Positions 23,282 to 31,363 are shown, numbered from the stretch's first letter. The stretch: DNA of 35,135 nucleotides from SIG636 sp045535465 (GCA_045535465.1 JAZSLS010000069.1:1-35135); one strand, 5' to 3'. The notes: a model not told the origin generated them from the letters alone. Translations and numbers: made by a program.

Positions 23282-23512
23282 TTACTGAACTATATCAACA
23301 ATAACACGCTTGTTCTGCTTTGCCGCTGCGGCACGCATAACCACACGTATGCACTTGGCGATTTTACCCTGACGGCCTATAACCTTGCCCATATCGTCCT
23401 TTGCAACGGTAAGCTCCAGCACACAAGTGTCACCGCTTACCTTTTCGGACACGGATACAGCGTCGGGATTGTCAACTATCGCCTTGGCTATGTCCACTAA
23501 AGTTTGCTTCAT
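23282..23512 (-). CDS. khpA: KH-domain RNA-binding protein KhpA
   Basis: A 76-residue single KH domain: MKQTLVDIAKAIVDNPDAV, the VELTVAKDDMGKVIGRQGK-type GxxG loop (MGKVIGRQGKIAK) and VIVDIVQ at the end. KhpA typically pairs with KhpB/EloR to bind RNA and influence cell elongation in Firmicutes. Its place between rpsP and rimM is conserved. Confidence 0.96.
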   Translation of the reverse strand: MKQTLVDIAKAIVDNPDAVSVSEKVSGDTCVLELTVAKDDMGKVIGRQGKIAKCIRVVMRAAAAKQNKRVIVDIVQ

Positions 23513-23523
23513 CAGATAGCTCC

Positions 23524-23766
23524 TTATATAGCGCCGTTCTTTTTAAGCAAGCTTCTAACGGTATCAGTGGGCTGTGCGCCGTTGGATATCCACTTCTTTG
23601 CCTTTTCGTTATCAATAACGATTTCAGCAGGCTCCTTCATAGGGTTGTAGTAGCCGATTTCTTCGATAAATCTACCGTCTCTGGGATAACGAGAGTCAGC
23701 AACAACTACTCTGTAAAAAGGTGCCTTCTTAGCGCCCATTCTCTTAAGTCTGATCTTAACAGCCAT
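23524..23766 (-). CDS. rpsP: 30S ribosomal protein S16
   Basis: 80 residues, MAVKIRLKRMGAKKAPFYRVVVADSRYPRDGRFIEEIGYYNP, the classic bS16 sequence. The ATG at 23766 follows a TGGAGGAAC ribosome binding site; an in-frame start at 23781 would add only five residues and destroy this spacing. It lies 38 bp after ffh. Confidence 0.99.
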   Translation of the reverse strand: MAVKIRLKRMGAKKAPFYRVVVADSRYPRDGRFIEEIGYYNPMKEPAEIVIDNEKAKKWISNGAQPTDTVRSLLKKNGAI

Positions 23767-23804
23767 TTTTTGTTCCTCCAAAAATTTAAAAATTTAAATA
23801 TTGT

Positions 23805-25133
23805 TTATTTTATGCCGAAGGGTAATCTCATTCTACCCTTTTTGCCTTTTTTGGTGAATTGCTTCATAATGTCCTTGGTCTGCTCAAACTGCTTAAGCAA
23901 CCTGTTAACCTCCTCCACCGTTCTGCCGCTGCCTGCGGCAATACGCTTTTTGCGGGAGGAGTTCAAAACCTCGGGATGGTTTCGCTCGTAAGGAGTCATC
24001 GAAAGGATAATAGCCTCCATATGGGACAAAACCTTTTCGTCTATCTTAGCATCCTTAAGCTTAGAGGTGTTAACACCCGGTATCATAGCCATTATCTGCT
24101 CAAGGGAGCCCATATTGCGTATCTGGTCAAACTGCTGCAGGTAATCCTCCAAGGTAAAGGTAGACTCCCTAAACTTTCTTTCCAGCTCCGCCGCCTGCTT
24201 ATCATCGTAGGCGTTTTGTGCCTTTTCGATAAGAGAAAGCACGTCACCCATACCCAAAATACGGGATGCCATACGGTCGGGATAAAAAGGCTCAAGATTT
24301 TCAAGCTTTTCGCCCGTGCCGACAAACTTAATGGGCTTGCCCGTTACGTAACGAACGGAAAGCGCCGCACCGCCACGGGTATCGCCGTCAAGCTTTGTAA
24401 GGATAACGCCTGTAATATCAAGCAGGTCGTTAAAGCTTTTAGCCACGTTAACTGCGTCCTGACCCGTCATTGCGTCCACTACCAGCAAGGTTTCCGTAGG
24501 ATTTGCCGCTTCCTTAACCAAGCGCAGCTCCTCCATAAGCTCCTCATCTATATGCAAACGACCTGCGGTATCCACAATTATCATATCGTGGCCATACTCG
24601 TAAGCGTAGGAAATAGCCTCTTTTACGGTCTTAACAGGGCTTTGAGTGCCTCTTTGGAACACCTTAACCCCTGCTTTTTCCGCAACAACCTCAAGCTGCT
24701 TTATAGCCGCAGGGCGATAAATATCACAGGCTACCAGCAAAGGGCTTTTGCCCTTGCTTTTGTACATAAGCGCAAGCTTACCGCTGTGAGTGGTCTTACC
24801 GCTACCCTGCAGACCGCACATAAGCACTATCGTAGGCGGTTTGGGTGCTATTTCAAGACGGGAGTTTGTAGAGCCCATAAGAGCCACAAGCTCCTCGTTA
24901 ACTATTTTTACTATCTGCTGTTCGGGCATAAGGCTTTCAAGCACGTCACTGCCTATGGCACGCTCGGTTGCCTTTGCAATAAATTCCTTAACTACCTTAA
25001 AGTTAACGTCTGCCTCAAGCAACGCCAGCTTTATCTCTCGCATACCTACCTTTACGTCTGCCTCGGTAAGTTTGCCCTTGTTGCGGAATTTTTTAAATGC
25101 CTGGGATAATTTATCCGTAAGGCTTTGGAACAT
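23805..25133 (-). CDS. ffh: Signal recognition particle protein Ffh
   Basis: GTPase subunit of the signal recognition particle, which delivers nascent membrane proteins to FtsY and SecYEG. It has 442 residues: N domain (MFQSLTDKLSQAFKKFRNKG) and G domain with GLQGSGKTTHSGKLA, DTAGRLHIDEEL, TKLDGDTRGGAALS and the GTGEKLENLEPF closing loop. The methionine-rich M domain follows (MIPGVNTSKLK, RKKRIAAGSGRTVEEVN). It sits 14 bp after ylxM, as in most Firmicutes. Confidence 0.99.
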   Translation of the reverse strand: MFQSLTDKLSQAFKKFRNKGKLTEADVKVGMREIKLALLEADVNFKVVKEFIAKATERAIGSDVLESLMPEQQIVKIVNEELVALMGSTNSRLEIAPKPPTIVLMCGLQGSGKTTHSGKLALMYKSKGKSPLLVACDIYRPAAIKQLEVVAEKAGVKVFQRGTQSPVKTVKEAISYAYEYGHDMIIVDTAGRLHIDEELMEELRLVKEAANPTETLLVVDAMTGQDAVNVAKSFNDLLDITGVILTKLDGDTRGGAALSVRYVTGKPIKFVGTGEKLENLEPFYPDRMASRILGMGDVLSLIEKAQNAYDDKQAAELERKFRESTFTLEDYLQQFDQIRNMGSLEQIMAMIPGVNTSKLKDAKIDEKVLSHMEAIILSMTPYERNHPEVLNSSRKKRIAAGSGRTVEEVNRLLKQFEQTKDIMKQFTKKGKKGRMRLPFGIK

Positions 25134-25147
25134 TGTTTGTACCCCCG

Positions 25148-25468
25148 TTATATTTCACTTAACAGTCGGCGGGCAAGCTCTGCCACCTTGTCGTTACCCT
25201 CTGCGGCTGCGGCAAGCTCCTCCGCCCTTTGGCGTAGCTTTACCGTTTTTGCCAGAAAGCCCAGACGCGCCTCCCATTCCGCCAGCTCCTTTTCACCTTT
25301 TTTAATAGCATCACGAACACCCTGACGGGTTATGCCCGTATCCTCCGCTATCTCAGCCAGCGACAAATCATCATTATAATAAAGCTCCAGCACGTAGCGC
25401 TGTCTTTCGGAAAGTACGGGGCCGTAAAGGTCTACAAGCGCCGAGATATGCACCCTGTTGTTTTCCAC
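25148..25468 (-). CDS. ylxM: YlxM-type helix-turn-helix protein
   Basis: A 106-residue small HTH protein (UPF0122): LVDLYGPVLSERQRYVLELYYNDDLSLAEIAEDTGITRQGVRDAIKKGEKEL. The helical C-terminus follows. It usually precedes ffh and is thought to act in the SRP pathway. The start codon is GTG at 25468-25466, behind a strong AAGGAGGGG ribosome binding site. It is the first gene of the operon. Confidence 0.95.
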   Translation of the reverse strand: MENNRVHISALVDLYGPVLSERQRYVLELYYNDDLSLAEIAEDTGITRQGVRDAIKKGEKELAEWEARLGFLAKTVKLRQRAEELAAAAEGNDKVAELARRLLSEI

Positions 25469-25510
25469 CCTTGCCCCTCCTTAAAGTCTGCCCCCTGTAA
25501 AAGAAGCATT

Positions 25511-25542
25511 AAGACCTGTAAAGCAAAACACTTTACAGGTCT
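25511..25542. promoter_or_regulatory. 12-bp stem-loop in the ylxM leader
   Basis: Stem AGACCTGTAAAG / CTTTACAGGTCT with a 7-base loop, located within the first bases of the transcript from the 25545-25573 promoter. It can also serve as terminator for the ClpC-like gene that ends at 25570, although the T-run after it is interrupted. A role as a 5' stabilising stem is an alternative. Confidence 0.65.
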
Positions 25543-25544
25543 GT

Positions 25545-25573
25545 ATTATACATTGTTATTTCCCTTTTGTCAA
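25545..25573 (-). promoter_or_regulatory. Promoter of the ylxM-ffh-rpsP-khpA-rimM-trmD operon
   Basis: Minus strand: consensus TTGACA (25573-25568), 17-bp spacer, consensus TATAAT (25550-25545). The -35 box overlaps the TGA stop codon of the ClpC-like gene (25572-25570). Confidence 0.9.
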
Positions 25574-27633
25574 CAGTTTTTTGCACTTATTTTCATCTTT
25601 TCCTCGTCTTTTGTGGCAGAAACAGCAAAAAATTCCTCCGTTCTCTCCGCAAGCCGCCTTTTCAGCTCGCCCAGCCCTCGGTAAGGTCTGTCGCCCTCCT
25701 CGTAAAGCGCCGCCGCTATACGGCCTTTTTCCGTGTCGCTGAATCCACCCAGCCTATCCACCATATCTGCCACAAGACATCCGGCGGCAGTGTGCAAGCT
25801 TTCCTCCTTCAACGGCGCAAGCCTTATCCATTTTTCCGTCTTTTCTCCTATGGAACGGTATCTTTCGTTTGCTCCGCCGCCAAAGCCTACGGCGCTGCCC
25901 GCTTCCTCGGCGGCAAGCACTACTACGTTACCCGAAAGGCTAAGACTTAATCCCGACGCTGTTTTTACCTTACCCGCAAGCACCCGTCTTAAAAATTGCA
26001 TAGCCTCCGCCGAGGCTTTGTGTATATTATCAAAAAGCAAAAGGCTGTGAGGAGTTGCCCTTAACACCTCTGCAAGCTCGCCGTTTTCGCCTTCGGGCCT
26101 GCCCAAAAGCCTTTGCATACCGTAAGGCTCGGTGTAATCCGCCATATCAAAAGCGTGCATAGCCTCCGATTTTCCATAAACAAGCCTTGCCGTTTCTCTT
26201 GCCAAAGCGGTTTTGCCCGTACCCTTTGCCCCCGTAAAAAGAAAGCTGCACACCGTGCCGCCGCCCGTGCCAAAGCCCGCAAGGCAACGGTTTACGGTTG
26301 CGGCTATCTCGCCAAGCTCCTTTTCTCTGCCGCAAAGACGCTCTGCCGCCTCCGCAAGGGCAAGGTGCTTTATTGCTTTGGCACTTCCCGATTTGTCAAG
26401 AACCGCCTCCACGTCCTTGTCCTCCACCACGGCGCACTTCACAAGCCCCTCGGCACGTTTTTTTGCCGCCGCTTCATCAATAAGATCTATTGCCTTATCG
26501 GGAAAACGGCGGTTAGGCAAATGCCTGTCCCCAAGCTCCACGGCTTTTTTAAGAGCGCTGTCGCTTATTTTAAGTCGATGAAACGCCTCATAGCGCTCCC
26601 TTATGCCCCTTAGTATCTCAAGGCACTCCTCCTTGCTTGGCTCCGCCAACGTAACCTTTTGAAAACGCCTGTCCAACGCACCGTCCTTTTCTATAAACTT
26701 TGCATACTCCCTAAAGGTGGTTGCACCCATTAGCTGCAGCTCTCCTCTGGCAAGATAGGGCTTTAATATATTAGAAGCGTCCACCGCACCCTCGGCCGCT
26801 CCTGCACCAACTATGGTGTGAAGCTCGTCGGTAAAAAGGATAACGTCTCCCGCACTGCGTACCTCCTCTATTATTCCCCTCAGCTTTTCCTCAAACTCTC
26901 CTCGGTATTTTGTTCCCGCCACCAAGGAAGGGACGTCCAGCACCACAAGACGCTTGTTTTTAAGGGGGTCGGGTACACGGCCTTCCCATATACGCAAGGC
27001 AATTGACTCCGCTACGGCGGTTTTGCCCACTCCCGGCTCACCCACCAGACAAGGGTTGTTTTTGGTGCGTCTTAACAATATTTGTATAACTCGCTCCTCC
27101 TCCCTCTCCCTGCCTATCACGGGGTCTATTTTACCCTTTGCCGCCTTTTCCGTAAGGTCTGTGCCGTTTTTGTCCAAAAGCGGTGTAGGCTTACGCTGCG
27201 GCGCTTTGTTTCTTTGTAACATTTTATCCTCCAGCATTAGCTTTTCCATACCCTCGTATAAGCCTTTTACGTCAGCAGCTTCCTCTGCTATACGTTTACC
27301 CACACAGTCCTCCGCCATAAGAGCAAAAAGCAGATGTATGCTGTCGGCGCTTTTGCCCTTGCCCGCAAGTGTGCTTGCACGCAGCAAAACCTTTTTTAGC
27401 TTTGGACTCATTTCTTCGCTGCAGCCCACTGCCTTTCGTCGTTTTTCTACCGCTTTTATTAAGGTTTTTTCATCAAGCCCCGTTTCGGCAAGAAGCGCCC
27501 CCGTGGCATCGGTAAGAGTGGATAGCCCCAACAGTAAATGCTCTGTCCCTACGTATTCGCTGTCAAATCTTGCCCCGTAAAAAAAAGCCGCATTTACCGC
27601 AGCAGTTGCCGAAGGCGTAAAAGCTTTGTCCAT
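25570..27633 (-). CDS. ClpC-like AAA+ protein with degenerate second ATPase domain
   Basis: 687 residues against about 810 for ClpC. It has the N-terminal double Clp-N repeat (1-140) and a complete first ATPase domain: Walker A GEPGVGKTA (198-206), pore loop KYRG (242-245), Walker B FTDE (267-270) and Arg finger LDRRF (320-324). The coiled-coil middle domain is missing. The second ATPase domain keeps Walker A (GAKGTGKTA, 468-476), but Walker B is LLLFDN (Glu to Asn, 536). The aromatic pore loop, sensor-1 Asn and NRID-type Arg finger are gone. A VGF tripeptide (582-584) sits where ClpC docks on ClpP. The start at 27633 follows TTGGAGGTG. It is probably an unfoldase or adaptor driven by the first ring. 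No ctsR or mcsAB lies nearby. Confidence 0.88.
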   Translation of the reverse strand: MDKAFTPSATAAVNAAFFYGARFDSEYVGTEHLLLGLSTLTDATGALLAETGLDEKTLIKAVEKRRKAVGCSEEMSPKLKKVLLRASTLAGKGKSADSIHLLFALMAEDCVGKRIAEEAADVKGLYEGMEKLMLEDKMLQRNKAPQRKPTPLLDKNGTDLTEKAAKGKIDPVIGREREEERVIQILLRRTKNNPCLVGEPGVGKTAVAESIALRIWEGRVPDPLKNKRLVVLDVPSLVAGTKYRGEFEEKLRGIIEEVRSAGDVILFTDELHTIVGAGAAEGAVDASNILKPYLARGELQLMGATTFREYAKFIEKDGALDRRFQKVTLAEPSKEECLEILRGIRERYEAFHRLKISDSALKKAVELGDRHLPNRRFPDKAIDLIDEAAAKKRAEGLVKCAVVEDKDVEAVLDKSGSAKAIKHLALAEAAERLCGREKELGEIAATVNRCLAGFGTGGGTVCSFLFTGAKGTGKTALARETARLVYGKSEAMHAFDMADYTEPYGMQRLLGRPEGENGELAEVLRATPHSLLLFDNIHKASAEAMQFLRRVLAGKVKTASGLSLSLSGNVVVLAAEEAGSAVGFGGGANERYRSIGEKTEKWIRLAPLKEESLHTAAGCLVADMVDRLGGFSDTEKGRIAAALYEEGDRPYRGLGELKRRLAERTEEFFAVSATKDEEKMKISAKNC

Positions 27634-27763
27634 AAAAAGCACCTCCAAAAATCTTGCCCCTTGTACCCTAACGAGTCTACCCCGTTTTTACCGCTGTATT
27701 TACATTTTATAATTTTTTTGAAAAAAAGTTAAAATTTCTCTTCCCAAAAGCTGCATTGTGTGA

Positions 27764-27769
27764 TATAAT
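27764..27769 (+). promoter_or_regulatory. Probable -10 box for the 27788 gene
   Basis: TATAAT at 27764-27769 with no convincing -35 box. The 154-bp region between the divergent ClpC-like gene and this one is very AT-rich (poly-T at 27713-27720). No clear promoter for the ClpC-like gene was found. Confidence 0.4.
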
Positions 27770-27787
27770 AGGGTGAGGTGTTATACT

Positions 27788-28468
27788 TTGAGCACGGAAA
27801 ATAATACAAATAGGGGTAAAGCTCCCGAAAAAACACATAATGTCGCCCCTAAAAAGGTGGCAAGCGCAAAAAAAACGCTCACTCCCGAGCAAATAGACGC
27901 CCGCAACAAGCGCATTGCCGAAGCGCAAAGGCTGCGCCGTGAAAGGCTTGAAACTTTTTTTGCAAGATTTTCCTTGGGGCTTGTAATATACGTAGCAATT
28001 TTTCTTATCACCGCTCTTTTTGTGTTTTCCCTTTACAACGGCGGAGCAAACGAGCAGGGTTACAGGCTTTATATTGCCGACAGCAAGGGCAACCCTGTTA
28101 AGAAAATAAGTGCGGCGGCTTCCAATATCGAAGGCGTTCAATACATATCCGCTACAGACCTTGCACTTCTTTATAAGTTCACCATAGCAGGTGACAAAAA
28201 TCACGTTACTTTGTATTTTCATAATATAGATCAGAGCATTTCTTTGTACAAGGACTCCTCAGCTGTGGAAATAAACGGCTCTATGGTGCGGCTTCGTTCC
28301 GATATAATTTTCACCGACGATTATTATATTCCCGTGGAACTGATTGAAACCTACTTCTACGGGGCTATTATAAAAAGGGAGAAAGGCATAACCACGCTTT
28401 CCCGTGGGGGGGAAGATGACGGGTTTACGCTGAGAATACATTCGCCTCAGCCCGCCGTTCCCGCATAG
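27788..28468 (+). CDS. Membrane-anchored protein with copper-amine-oxidase-N-like domain
   Basis: About 226 residues from a TTG start at 27788 behind GGGTGAGGTG; a GTG at 27773 would add five residues but overlap that ribosome binding site. It has a basic Lys/Arg-rich cytoplasmic N-terminus (about 1-58) and a single transmembrane helix (LGLVIYVAIFLITALFVFSLY). The extracytoplasmic domain has YISATDLALLYKFTIAGDKNHVTLYF, a DDYYIPVELIETYF strand-helix and KGITTLSR, resembling the copper-amine-oxidase N-terminal-like domain of Firmicute wall-associated proteins. It is followed by a secreted glucosaminidase gene 47 bp downstream on the same strand. Confidence 0.75.
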   Translation: MSTENNTNRGKAPEKTHNVAPKKVASAKKTLTPEQIDARNKRIAEAQRLRRERLETFFARFSLGLVIYVAIFLITALFVFSLYNGGANEQGYRLYIADSKGNPVKKISAAASNIEGVQYISATDLALLYKFTIAGDKNHVTLYFHNIDQSISLYKDSSAVEINGSMVRLRSDIIFTDDYYIPVELIETYFYGAIIKREKGITTLSRGGEDDGFTLRIHSPQPAVPA

Positions 28469-28515
28469 GGGCTATCTTGGCTCTTATGGTTTATACAGAA
28501 AGGAAGATATTTATT

Positions 28516-30012
28516 ATGAAACTGAGAAAGACGGCATTATTGCTTGCGGTCATTATCACCGCCATAACAATAATGTCTGCCCTGCCTACCGCTAAGGTTG
28601 GCGCTGCCTCCTACGAGCAGATGCAGTATTTCCTTAACACGGTAGGCCCTATGTGTACCAACGATATGCGTGATAACCACATTCTCGCATCTTTCTCTAT
28701 GGCACAGGCTATATGGGAAAGCGGTTGGGGCACCAGCACCCTTGCCGTTGAGGCCAACGCCCTTTTCGGTATCCGTGCCTACAGCGGTTGGAGTGGCAAG
28801 GTTTACGACCGCAGCGAAAAGAAGCTTTACACCAATTGGGCGGAAATTTACGCAACAAAGGGCGAAGCCTACGTTAAAAACAACACTCTCGCCTTCTGGC
28901 GTGCTTACGACAGTTGGCAGGAAAGCGTTAACGACCACAGCAACCTTTTCAACACTATGTCCATCTATGAAAACCTTCGAGGCAACTACGACTATAAGTC
29001 CTGTTGTGATTTGGTTGTTAAGGACGGCTACTGCGGTGAACCCTCTTACACCACTGTTCTTATCCAGATGATAGAACAGCAAAACCTTGAAAGGTTTAAC
29101 TACGACTTTGGCAGCGGCTCCGGTGGCACTACCACTCCTCCCGCAGGTACCTCCGTAAGCCTTTCCCCCTCTGCGCTTTATATGGATAAGGGCGCACTTT
29201 ACACGCTCAGCATAAGCGTAAGCGGTGCGGAATATACCCTTACAAGCAGCAACAGCTACGTTGCTATGGTTACAGGCAACAGCGTTAAGGCAGTTGCCGA
29301 CGGCAGTGCTGTTATCACCCTTAGTGCCGGTGGCAAAAGCGCAAGCTGTACCGTTACCGTAAAAAGCGGCTACGGCGGCATAGTAGCTGACGGCGTTTAC
29401 GTTAAATGCCTTGCTGCCGGCGGCACTGTTTCCATACCTTCCGAAGCTAAGACCATATCCAAGGACGCATTTAAGGGCTCATCCGTTACTACCATTGTTG
29501 TAGGCAACGGCGTTTCCACCATCGAAGACGGTGCGTTTAACGGTATGGGCACAGGCTTTACCCTCTTTGGCTACGGCAACGGCGTAGTTCAAAACTACGC
29601 AAATAAGAACGCAATAAGCTACGTTAACCTTGCAGGCTGGGCTGTTGACAAGTACGCCTCCATCCTTTCGGGTATTCAGGTTTACACCACCGCAGCTGTT
29701 GTTGATTCCTACTATAAGTTAAACGGCGTTGCCGCTACCGTTAAGAGCGCAAACGGCGCAGCGCTTGCGCCAACCGCTTACGTTGGCACAGGCTGTAAGG
29801 TAACCATTTCCGGCGCTACCTACACCGTTACCGTTAAGGGCGATACCGATGGCGACGGCAAAACCTCCACGGCAGACCTTATCGCACTCAAGTCGTATTT
29901 GGAAGGCAACGACAGCTCCCTTCCCGACAGAGCATATCGCCGTGCTGCTGACTTTAACGGCGATAACAGAATAACTACTGCGGATTATCTTGCGATATTC
30001 AACGAGAAATAA
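28516..30012 (+). CDS. Secreted GH73-type glucosaminidase with dockerin
   Basis: 498 residues. The signal peptide is about 1-31 (cleavage near VGAAS). The catalytic domain is about 35-195, with SMAQAIWESGWGTSTLA (catalytic Glu about 68) and NALFGIRAYSGWSG, typical of mannosyl-glycoprotein endo-beta-N-acetylglucosaminidase/FlgJ-like lysozymes. A Gly/Thr/Pro linker leads to a Big_2-like beta domain (SVSLSPSALYMDKG ... SASCTVTVKSG). A BspA-like repeat segment (KTISKDAFKGSSVTTIVVGNG) follows. A C-terminal type I dockerin carries two calcium loops (DTDGDGKTSTADLIALKSYL; DFNGDNRITTADYLAIF). It cuts peptidoglycan outside the cell. The start ATG follows AGAAAGGAAG; an upstream ATG at 28477 is rejected. 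Confidence 0.92.
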   Translation: MKLRKTALLLAVIITAITIMSALPTAKVGAASYEQMQYFLNTVGPMCTNDMRDNHILASFSMAQAIWESGWGTSTLAVEANALFGIRAYSGWSGKVYDRSEKKLYTNWAEIYATKGEAYVKNNTLAFWRAYDSWQESVNDHSNLFNTMSIYENLRGNYDYKSCCDLVVKDGYCGEPSYTTVLIQMIEQQNLERFNYDFGSGSGGTTTPPAGTSVSLSPSALYMDKGALYTLSISVSGAEYTLTSSNSYVAMVTGNSVKAVADGSAVITLSAGGKSASCTVTVKSGYGGIVADGVYVKCLAAGGTVSIPSEAKTISKDAFKGSSVTTIVVGNGVSTIEDGAFNGMGTGFTLFGYGNGVVQNYANKNAISYVNLAGWAVDKYASILSGIQVYTTAAVVDSYYKLNGVAATVKSANGAALAPTAYVGTGCKVTISGATYTVTVKGDTDGDGKTSTADLIALKSYLEGNDSSLPDRAYRRAADFNGDNRITTADYLAIFNEK

Positions 30013-30193
30013 GCGAAAACACCGGTTAAACCGATGGCTTACACTGCCCCTATAGGGAGCAATTACAGACGTCGTCCCTAAAAGGGGCCACTAAAGATTT
30101 GACGCTTATCGGCAGCCGCCAAAAGCGGCTGTCCTCAGAGCGAAGACAAACTCGCTCTTTACGTGCCCTGAGGGGATAATAACCAACAAACGC
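30013..30193. repeat. Hairpin-rich intergenic mosaic after the glucosaminidase
   Basis: No gene. A long imperfect hairpin (GCCCCTATAGGGA 30046-30058 against TCCCTAAAAGGGGC 30075-30088) is followed by GGCAGCCGCCAAAAGCGGCTG (30111-30131), also present at 30374-30394. A CTCAGAGCGAAG / CTCGCTCT region comes next. The same modular palindrome style appears around 7.6-9.9 kb. Confidence 0.55.
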
Positions 30194-30228
30194 AAAACGC
30201 CTCTCGCGGTGTAACGGGAGGCGTTTTC
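30194..30228. terminator. Intrinsic terminator
   Basis: Stem AAAACGCCTC / GAGGCGTTTT with a 14-base loop, about 180 bp after the glucosaminidase stop. The flanking A- and T-runs are part of the stem. Confidence 0.75.
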
Positions 30229-30259
30229 ACATCTAAGTTGTATTTTTTATATTCAGAGC

Positions 30260-30402
30260 ACTTCCGCGAAAAACTTCGCTGTCGTAGGTCACTACGCCGA
30301 CACTCGTTTTTCGTGAAAAATTGCTTCGTTTCTCTCACTCTGTATCAGTCTGTAGACTTTGTCTACAGACTGCGGCAGCCGCCAAAAGCGGCTGCCTTTT
30401 TT
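30260..30402. repeat. Palindrome cassette ending in terminator-like hairpin
   Basis: A long imperfect hairpin (CGCGAAAAAC ... GTTTTTCGTG) is followed by a perfect 12-bp stem CAGTCTGTAGAC-TTT-GTCTACAGACTG (30346-30372). Next come GGCAGCCGCC-AAAA-GCGGCTGCC and a T-run (30374-30402). The arrangement of inner stem, outer stem and T-run mirrors the ends of the 224-bp elements at 7.6 and 9.6 kb, with different bases. Confidence 0.6.
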
Positions 30403-30440
30403 AGTCTATTTATTCTTGGCTCCTTTGTAGCTTGTGGTGA

Positions 30441-30848
30441 TTACAGCTTATATCGGTATATCATCCAAAAAATTTGTTTCAAAATCAAATATAAAGGGCG
30501 TTTTATTATCAGCTTTTTAAGCTTTGGGAAATCGCAACCATAATCGCCACAAAAGAATCCTTTTTTAAGCGCTTTTGTAACAGCGTAAACTTTTCGATAC
30601 CTATAATATTCAGCATCAACTTCTTTTTCTTACATTAAAAATTCAAAATAAAGGAAGTCTTCCATTTCTAAAAAGAGCCTACTTGTTTCTTTGGGAACCG
30701 ATTTATCCTTGCAAAGCACAGCAAGTGTTGCATAGGTTTCTTTTAAAAGATATTGTAATTTTGAGATGTGAATTTTCTTTAAATCCAAAACAGTACGGGT
30801 CATTTTCTCCCATTCATCTGCCGGTTATTTTAATTCCTTATGTTCCAT
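30441..30848 (-). pseudogene. Unknown gene interrupted by two in-frame TAA codons
   Basis: One frame runs from ATG 30848 to TAA 30441 (136 codons), interrupted only by TAA at codon 8 (30827-30825) and codon 73 (30632-30630). The pieces read MEHKELK, then PADEWEKMTRTVLDLKKI ... EMEDFLYFEFLM, then EKEVDAEYYRYRKVYAVTKA ... CGDYGCDFPKLKK. The long, charged helical translation looks like a true soluble protein. Each stop would be Gln (CAA) after a single base change. It lies downstream of, and in the same direction as, the three small unknown genes, so it was probably the last gene of that set. I do not recognise the family. Confidence 0.6.
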
Positions 30849-30911
30849 TATTTTTACCCTGTGGCTTTTGAAGTTTGTTTTTTGCTTGCCTGCAGCATCC
30901 TCCTTTGCGAT

Positions 30912-31361
30912 TTATTTATTGTTTACCAGCACAACGTCGTTATAATCCTTATCAATTTCGTCCTTCAGAAAACTAATAAAAGCAGCCGTGCTGATATTAT
31001 CAATATCCAGCACATATTGTTTGATTTGAGTCGGCTTTGGCCCAAGGAAAAATTCAGATTGATATTTTCCTTTAAAGAACTCGCTTTTTAAAGCGTAGTT
31101 TAAATAGTATAGGCCCGAACAAATATCGCCAAGATAGTTTTCATCCATCGTTGCAGCATAGTAAGTAAACTCGTCCATCAGCATAATAACCTGACAAGCT
31201 TTTCGGGGAACCAATTCCGTCTCGTGCAACGAATTGAACGCCTTGTGAGTGGCTTTAAAAGCCTCCAACAACTCCGAATATGAAATATGTTCTGAGTTTT
31301 TTGCTTTTGCGGCTAATTGTTTCCATTGGTTAGAGAGCGTTCCAAGATAGTCAAAACCCAT
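30912..31361 (-). CDS. Hypothetical helical protein
   Basis: 149 residues starting MGFDYLGTLSNQWKQL; GGAGGTAATTGAAA fixes the ATG at 31361, overlapping the previous gene's stop region. The composition suggests an all-helical cytoplasmic protein with no transmembrane segment (SELLEAFKATHKAFNSLHE; ICSGLYYLNYALKSEFFKGKY; FISFLKDEIDKDYNDVV). No family is recognised. It forms a tight pair with the 62-residue gene before it; AT-rich DNA and the lack of recognisable relatives suggest a mobile or phage-derived origin. Confidence 0.65.
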   Translation of the reverse strand: MGFDYLGTLSNQWKQLAAKAKNSEHISYSELLEAFKATHKAFNSLHETELVPRKACQVIMLMDEFTYYAATMDENYLGDICSGLYYLNYALKSEFFKGKYQSEFFLGPKPTQIKQYVLDIDNISTAAFISFLKDEIDKDYNDVVLVNNK

Positions 31362-31363
31362 TT

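Noticed and set aside
23859..25109. 416-codon open frame antisense to ffh
   Set aside because: It mirrors a certain gene, has no ribosome binding site and its Cys/Leu/His-rich translation looks like no protein family.
30441..30848. Programmed stop-codon readthrough or alternative genetic code
   Set aside because: All other genes use normal stops and TAA ends many of them; simple inactivation explains two TAA codons better.
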